Below are positions 61,424 through 64,000 of a stretch of DNA of 64,000 nt, piece by piece (position 1 is the stretch's first letter; each line of letters starts with the position of its first letter). The position numbers and the translations under genes are program-made. The notes beneath the pieces are model-generated. The model was given only the letters and a program-made list of their open reading frames with translations, was not told where the DNA came from and did not search any database. The stretch comes from Bifidobacterium animalis subsp. animalis ATCC 25527 (GTDB lineage: Bacteria > Actinomycetota > Actinomycetes > Actinomycetales > Bifidobacteriaceae): assembly GCF_000260715.1 (NCBI RefSeq), contig NC_017834.1, positions 124,001 to 188,000 of the forward strand, in the 5' to 3' direction.

Positions 61424-62287
61424 ATGCAGCAATACTTCGCCATAGACAACTGGGGCCTGCTCATCGCGGTGCTCATGGTGTGCATCGCCGCCGGAATCTC
61501 CGCACTGATGAAACTCGGCGTAGCCAAATCGCTGCTGTGGGCCACCGTGCGCTCGCTCGTGCAGCTGCTCGCCATGGGCTTCATTCTCGAATATGTGATC
61601 CGCGCGCAGAACGTGTGGCTGGTGATCGGCCTCATTGCGGTCATGCTCGTTGCCGCCGCGCAGATCACGATGAGCCGCGCCAAAGGCATACCGAAAGGCC
61701 TGGTGCCGCTCGTGCTGCTGAGTCTTGCCGTAACGATGCTGCTCATGCTCGCGTTGGTGGGCGAACTGGTGATCCGCCCGAACCCGTGGTATTCGCCGCA
61801 GCTGATCATACCGCTCACCGGCATGCTGCTCGGCAACACGGTCTCCGCGCTGGCGCTCGGTCTGAGCCGATTCTTCAATTCGATGCGCGAACGCTACGAA
61901 GAGGTGAACACGCTGCTCGCGCTTGGTGCGACGCCGTGGGAGGCCGCCAAGCCGTCGATCACCTCGTCGATCACGCTCGGCTTGCTTCCGTCGATCGCCA
62001 TGCTCGCCTCAAGTGGCATCGTGACGATCCCGGGCATGATGTCAGGCCAGATCATCGCCGGTCAGAACCCAGTGAACGCCGCCAAATACCAGTTCGTCAT
62101 ACTGGCGGCGGTCTCCGCGCTCACGCTGCTTGCAGATTCGATAATCCTGGCGCTCGTCTACAAGCGCTGCTTCATTTCGTACGACCGCTATTTCGTGCCG
62201 CCGGCGCGTGACTCGGTGAGCACGCTCGACCGCATACGCAGGCAGGCCTCGTCGCGCGCGAACAGTGCGCAGACCTCCGTCAGGTAA
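61424..62287 (+). CDS. fetB: FetB-type ABC permease (UPF0014)
   Basis: A 287-residue membrane protein of the UPF0014 family, about seven helices. Family motifs: SLVQLLAMGFILEYV, PLTGMLLGNTVSALALGLSRF and ERYEEVNTLLALGATPWEAAKPS, and SGIVTIPGMMSGQIIAGQNP. The ATG at 61424 was used; the reading frame extends upstream only as a shadow of fetA. Partner of FetA in metal export or oxidative-stress relief. Confidence 0.92.
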   Translation: MQQYFAIDNWGLLIAVLMVCIAAGISALMKLGVAKSLLWATVRSLVQLLAMGFILEYVIRAQNVWLVIGLIAVMLVAAAQITMSRAKGIPKGLVPLVLLSLAVTMLLMLALVGELVIRPNPWYSPQLIIPLTGMLLGNTVSALALGLSRFFNSMRERYEEVNTLLALGATPWEAAKPSITSSITLGLLPSIAMLASSGIVTIPGMMSGQIIAGQNPVNAAKYQFVILAAVSALTLLADSIILALVYKRCFISYDRYFVPPARDSVSTLDRIRRQASSRANSAQTSVR

Positions 62288-62306
62288 CGATCTGCTAACA
62301 AGCGGC

Positions 62307-62468
62307 GTGCGCGTGTTCCTCGACGAGTCACTCAAGCGCTTCGACACCGTGTACCCGGCGGCAGGCAGCGGCAACAGCGCAATCGGTCTCACCCTTGACG
62401 AGCTCGAGCGGTACTCGGGGAGCGAGGCGTGGGTGGACGTCTGCAAGGATTGGCAAGCGGAGGCCTAA
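62307..62468 (+). other. Small ORF of unknown origin, possible gene fragment
   Basis: About 53 codons read VRVFLDESLKRFDTVYPAAG and SGNSAIGLTLDELERY and end at a stop at 62466-62468. The composition is protein-like and codon use matches real genes here, but no start with a ribosome site is evident and I do not recognise the family. It may be the tail of a lost gene. The following 62469-62668 has only a possible -10 TAGAAT at 62568. Confidence 0.4.
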
Positions 62469-62668
62469 CCGCATAGCCAGGCGTTCAAGGCGGCGATGGG
62501 CGGCGGCAGATGGCGGCAGTCGCGATAGGCATCGGCATAGATACGGCATAGATATACGGCTCGCGCGTAGAATGGCGATACCGCGGCAACGTGCGAGCGC
62601 GCGTGCGGCGGTGCAAGAGAGATGGGAGCGTCCGCGTATGCACACGCGGGCTATGCAAAAGGATGCCT

Positions 62669-64000
62669 ATGAGTGCTTCACAGGGTGCAGGGGAGCGGAA
62701 CGCCGACCCGCAGCAATTGCATAAATCGTTGAAAAACCGCCATATTCAGCTCATTGCGCTGGGCGGTGCCATTGGAACCGGCCTGTTCTACGGGTCGAGC
62801 GAGTCAATCGGGCTCGCCGGGCCGTCCATTCTGCTCGCCTACGTGATCGGCGGCGCGGCAATCTTCATGATTGTGCGCGCGATGAGCGAGATGAGCGTGG
62901 AGGACCCGCGGGCCGGCGCGTTCAGCTACTATGCGTCGCGATACTGGTCGAAGCGCGCGGGGTTCATCTCGGGCTGGAATTACTGGTTCAACTATGTGCT
63001 CGTGTCGATGGTGGAGCTCGCGGTGGTCGGGTCCTTCGTCAACTACTGGTTCCCGAACATTCCGCAGTGGGCGTCGGCGGCGTTCTTCCTCGTGCTTATC
63101 ACGCTGCTCAATCTGTTCGGTGTGAGCGAGTTCGGTGAATTCGAGTTCTGGTTCGCGCTCATCAAGATCGTGGCCGTCATCGCCATGATCGCGGGCGGAT
63201 TGTGGGTGATCGTCGCGAATCTGCCCACCGACTCCGGCGTGCGCGCCTCGTTCGCGAACTGGTTCACTGTGGACGGCGGCTTCTTCCCGCACGGTGCCAT
63301 GTCGCGCGCGGCCGACGGTCACTGGGACGGCCTGCTCATGGCGCTCGTCGTGGTCATGTTCAGCTTCGGCGGCACCGAGCTCATCGGAGTGACCGCAGGT
63401 GAGGTGGAGAACCCGAGCAAGACGATCCCGCGCGCCACAAACGGCATAATCTGGCGCATTCTCGTGTTTTATGTGGCCGCACTTGGCATCATCATGGCCG
63501 TGGTGCCGTGGGATCGCATCGACGGCCAGATGAGCCCCTTCGTGCAGATCTTCGATTCCGTGGGCGTGCCAGTGGCCGCCGGAATCCTCAATTTCGTGTG
63601 CCTCACCGCGGTGATGAGCGTATATAACTCCGCACTGTATTCGAATTCGCGCATGCTGTTCTCGCTCGCTCGCCAAGGCAATGCGCCGGCGTATCTGGGA
63701 CGCGTGAACAAGCGCGGCGTGCCGGTGGCCGGCGTGCTCACCAGCGCCGCCGTGACCGTGGTGGCCGTCGTGGTCGTGTTCCTGTGGCCGCAGTTCGCGT
63801 TCAATTACCTGATGTCGATCGCCACGATTGCCGCGATTATCAATTGGACGATGATCATGATCACCGAGATGCTGTTCCGGCGGCGTGTGGCTGCCGGCGA
63901 TGGCCCGGGCGAGCTCAACGGATTGCGCGGTGCCGAGGCGCTCGCGAGGATTCGGTTCAAGCTGCCGGGGTGGAACTGGACGCCGTATGTGATCATCGCG
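62669..64000 (+). CDS. Amino-acid permease (APC superfamily), 3' end outside window
   Basis: The first 444 residues of an amino-acid:H+ symporter of the AAT group (LysP, CycA, ProY type). Signatures: HIQLIALGGAIGTGLFYGSS at helix 1, GWNYWFNYVLVSMVEL, and GGTELIGVTAGEVENPSKTIPRA. Helices follow through the right edge. AAAGGA lies 7 nt before the ATG at 62669. The substrate cannot be assigned. Confidence 0.92.
   Translation, partial: MSASQGAGERNADPQQLHKSLKNRHIQLIALGGAIGTGLFYGSSESIGLAGPSILLAYVIGGAAIFMIVRAMSEMSVEDPRAGAFSYYASRYWSKRAGFISGWNYWFNYVLVSMVELAVVGSFVNYWFPNIPQWASAAFFLVLITLLNLFGVSEFGEFEFWFALIKIVAVIAMIAGGLWVIVANLPTDSGVRASFANWFTVDGGFFPHGAMSRAADGHWDGLLMALVVVMFSFGGTELIGVTAGEVENPSKTIPRATNGIIWRILVFYVAALGIIMAVVPWDRIDGQMSPFVQIFDSVGVPVAAGILNFVCLTAVMSVYNSALYSNSRMLFSLARQGNAPAYLGRVNKRGVPVAGVLTSAAVTVVAVVVVFLWPQFAFNYLMSIATIAAIINWTMIMITEMLFRRRVAAGDGPGELNGLRGAEALARIRFKLPGWNWTPYVIIA

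Noticed and set aside
1..64000. tRNA, rRNA, prophage or integrase genes
   Set aside because: No tRNA TPsiC-loop pattern in a cloverleaf setting, ribosomal RNA stretch, integrase or phage structural protein was recognised by eye; a covariance-model search could still reveal a tRNA.

Overview
The window looks like a chromosomal segment of a high-GC actinobacterium, almost certainly Bifidobacterium. It carries a sucrose phosphorylase (scrP) with its MFS transporter and LacI regulator, class II aldolase (fba) followed by purA, tandem crcB genes, a five-gene liv ABC operon, ilvC and several glycoside-utilisation genes. Species is not assigned. No rRNA, tRNA, CRISPR array, prophage or intact insertion sequence was recognised.

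Layout. 1-7.4 kb: htpX (partial), a penicillin-interacting serine hydrolase, an SRAP DNA-damage protein, an MFS exporter, a flavodoxin-like protein, a DinJ/YafQ toxin-antitoxin pair with a clear operator, ogt, and an anchored Asp-box protein. 7.4-17.1 kb: a minus-strand redox cluster (CMD protein, cupin, aldo/keto reductase, ferric-reductase-like flavocytochrome, two flavodoxins, SDR, zinc alcohol dehydrogenase) with plus-strand MerR and LysR regulators, interspersed with three truncated alpha/beta-hydrolase genes. 17.1-23 kb: polysaccharide deacetylase, fba, purA, crcB pair. 23.7-29.4 kb: livHMGF plus livK. 29.4-34.7 kb: the lacI/scrP/scrT sucrose locus with three matching operators. 34.8-38.7 kb: an acquired two-gene DUF262/DUF1524 (GmrSD-like) module that ends inside a destroyed YefM/YoeB pair. 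38.7-42 kb: a graveyard containing a livK copy fused to a 5'-truncated biotin carboxylase and a frameshifted glutamate-cyclase-like gene. 42-49 kb: three MFS-type transporters and ilvC, one transporter preceded by an isoleucine-rich leader peptide and a complete attenuator. 49.4-59.9 kb: carbohydrate esterases, GH1, a second LacI regulator and an AGE-family isomerase, mixed with remnants of GH2, GH36 and a sugar-binding protein. 60.7-64 kb: FetAB-type exporter and an amino-acid permease.

The most striking feature is in the gaps between genes. Five intergenic regions hold tandem arrays whose units repeat every 52 bp: near 19.7, 23.1, 30.6, 48.8 and 60.0 kb. In two or more of them the spacing is exactly 52 bp over five to eleven units although the sequence differs between arrays; most units contain a dyad of about 39-40 bp plus a linker of about 12-13 bp. 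Other gaps hold long inverted repeats: three stem-loop copies near 51.2-51.5 kb keep a loop while both stem arms have changed together, and two hairpins near 52.8 and 56.9 kb are built from 19-20 bp modules. None of these fits CRISPR, insertion sequences or ordinary terminators.

The other notable system is the attenuator before the MHS transporter at 44.08 kb: an Ile/Val-rich leader peptide and segments 1-5 that can switch between antiterminator and terminator pairing. It lies just upstream of ilvC, which suggests that the transporter is tied to branched-chain amino-acid supply.
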